Positions 5,640 to 6,019 of a stretch of DNA of 6,019 nucleotides are shown here, in pieces (the stretch's first letter is position 1; each line of letters begins with the position of its first letter). The notes under the pieces were generated by a model. The model was not told the origin of the DNA and made no database searches. It saw only the letters and a list, made by a program, of their open reading frames with translations. Source of the stretch: Ilumatobacteraceae bacterium. GTDB lineage: Bacteria > Actinomycetota > Acidimicrobiia > Acidimicrobiales > Ilumatobacteraceae. Made by a program: the position numbers and the translations under genes. The DNA is taken from NCBI GenBank assembly GCA_023254985.1, contig JALRJT010000173.1, positions 1 to 6,019 on the forward strand. Reading direction: 5' to 3'.

Positions 5640-6019
5640 TTCGACCTCGTGGCATGCAACAGCTGCGTGAGTCCGCCGCTGAGTTGGCGGTGGACGACGT
5701 GTTCGAAGCCGGCTTGTTCGAGCAAGGCAACGAGTTTGGCTGGCTCGGGAAGGTAGGCGACGCTCTTGGGGAGATATCGATAGGCGGCGCGGTCGGACAA
5801 GAGGCCGCCGATGAGTGGAACAATCTTGCCGAAGTAGATGCCGTTGCCGAAGCGGATGAGTGAGTTGTGTGGCACGCCGACATCGAGGAGGCTGATGCGA
5901 CCGTTTGGCCGTACGACACGGTGCAACTCGGTGAAGAAGGCACCAAGATCGACGAGATTGCGCAAGGCGAACCCGCACGTGACTCCATCGACACTGTGGT
6001 CGGGTACGGGAAGCTGGAG
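5636..6019 (-). CDS. menG: demethylmenaquinone methyltransferase MenG/UbiE, C-terminal part (5' end beyond right edge)
   Basis: MenG is a SAM-dependent class I methyltransferase that methylates demethylmenaquinone, the final step to menaquinone. The visible 127 residues enter with LPVPDHSVDGVTCGFALRN (residues 3-21 of the visible part), which is the classic UbiE/MenG block after the SAM-binding core. Then come LHRVVRPNGRISLLDVGVP and the family's substrate-region pattern FGKIVPLIGGLLSDRAAYRYLPKSV. It ends with LVALLEQAGFEHVVHRQLSGGLTQLLHAT, the usual C-terminus. The glycine-rich SAM motif I and the start codon lie outside the window. The TGA at 5636-5638 overlaps the TTG start of menF, which is downstream on the same strand, so the two are probably cotranscribed and translationally coupled. 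UbiE also serves ubiquinone synthesis in proteobacteria, but the men neighbours make the menaquinone role the best reading. Confidence 0.94.
   Translation of the reverse strand, partial: LQLPVPDHSVDGVTCGFALRNLVDLGAFFTELHRVVRPNGRISLLDVGVPHNSLIRFGNGIYFGKIVPLIGGLLSDRAAYRYLPKSVAYLPEPAKLVALLEQAGFEHVVHRQLSGGLTQLLHATRSN
5645..5648 (-). promoter_or_regulatory. Shine-Dalgarno site for the TTG start of menF
   Basis: The minus strand reads CACGAGGTCGAATTGAAG. GAGG is separated by five bases from the TTG at 5637-5639, a good ribosome-binding distance. It lies inside the last codons of menG. It is the main reason for choosing this unusual TTG start, together with the TTGA stop/start overlap and the MenF-like MKIVVRPL that follows. 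Confidence 0.6.

Noticed and set aside
5640..5978. A 113-residue, Arg/Ser-rich N-terminal extension of MenF.
   Set aside because: It is an alternative frame of menG with a composition typical of a shadow frame, and stand-alone isochorismate synthases are near 400 residues.
1..6019. Mobile element, CRISPR array, RNA gene, or a hidden novel system.
   Set aside because: No transposase motif, inverted ends, regularly spaced repeats or tRNA-like fold could be seen. Nearly all bases are explained by seven conserved genes.

Overview
The window is a compact block of menaquinone (vitamin K2) biosynthesis genes. It holds seven protein genes, two of them cut by the window edges. All seven can be assigned to families from conserved motifs read directly in the translation. 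The use of menaquinone, the moderately high GC by eye, the frequent GTG and TTG starts and the short MenE N-terminus suggest an actinobacterium. An Acidimicrobiia-like lineage is possible, but that is only an inference. No rRNA or other taxonomic marker is present.

Layout from left to right: menE (minus strand, 3' part missing), a 40 bp divergent gap, menA (plus), menH (minus, stop codons overlapping menA), a FrnE/DsbA-type oxidoreductase gene (minus, ATGA overlap into menH), a 19 bp divergent gap, menD (plus), menF-type isochorismate synthase (minus, 14 bp tail-to-tail overlap with menD), and menG/ubiE (minus, 5' part missing, TTGA overlap into menF). Almost every base is coding. The strand changes four times, yet no gap exceeds about 40 bp, so there is no room for conventional terminators. 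At least part of any promoter must lie inside neighbouring genes.

Together the genes cover most of the classical o-succinylbenzoate route. MenF converts chorismate to isochorismate. MenD makes SEPHCHC and MenH makes SHCHC. MenC is not in the window. MenE activates o-succinylbenzoate to its CoA ester. MenB and the DHNA-CoA thioesterase are not in the window. MenA prenylates DHNA at the membrane, and MenG methylates demethylmenaquinone. The one gene outside the pathway is the FrnE-like thiol oxidoreductase, which looks translationally coupled to menH.

I found no mobile element, CRISPR array, RNA gene, obvious repeat or broken gene. I see no undescribed system here. The points worth a second look are the extreme alternating-strand compaction, the FrnE gene inside the men block, and several non-ATG starts that change the gene boundaries.
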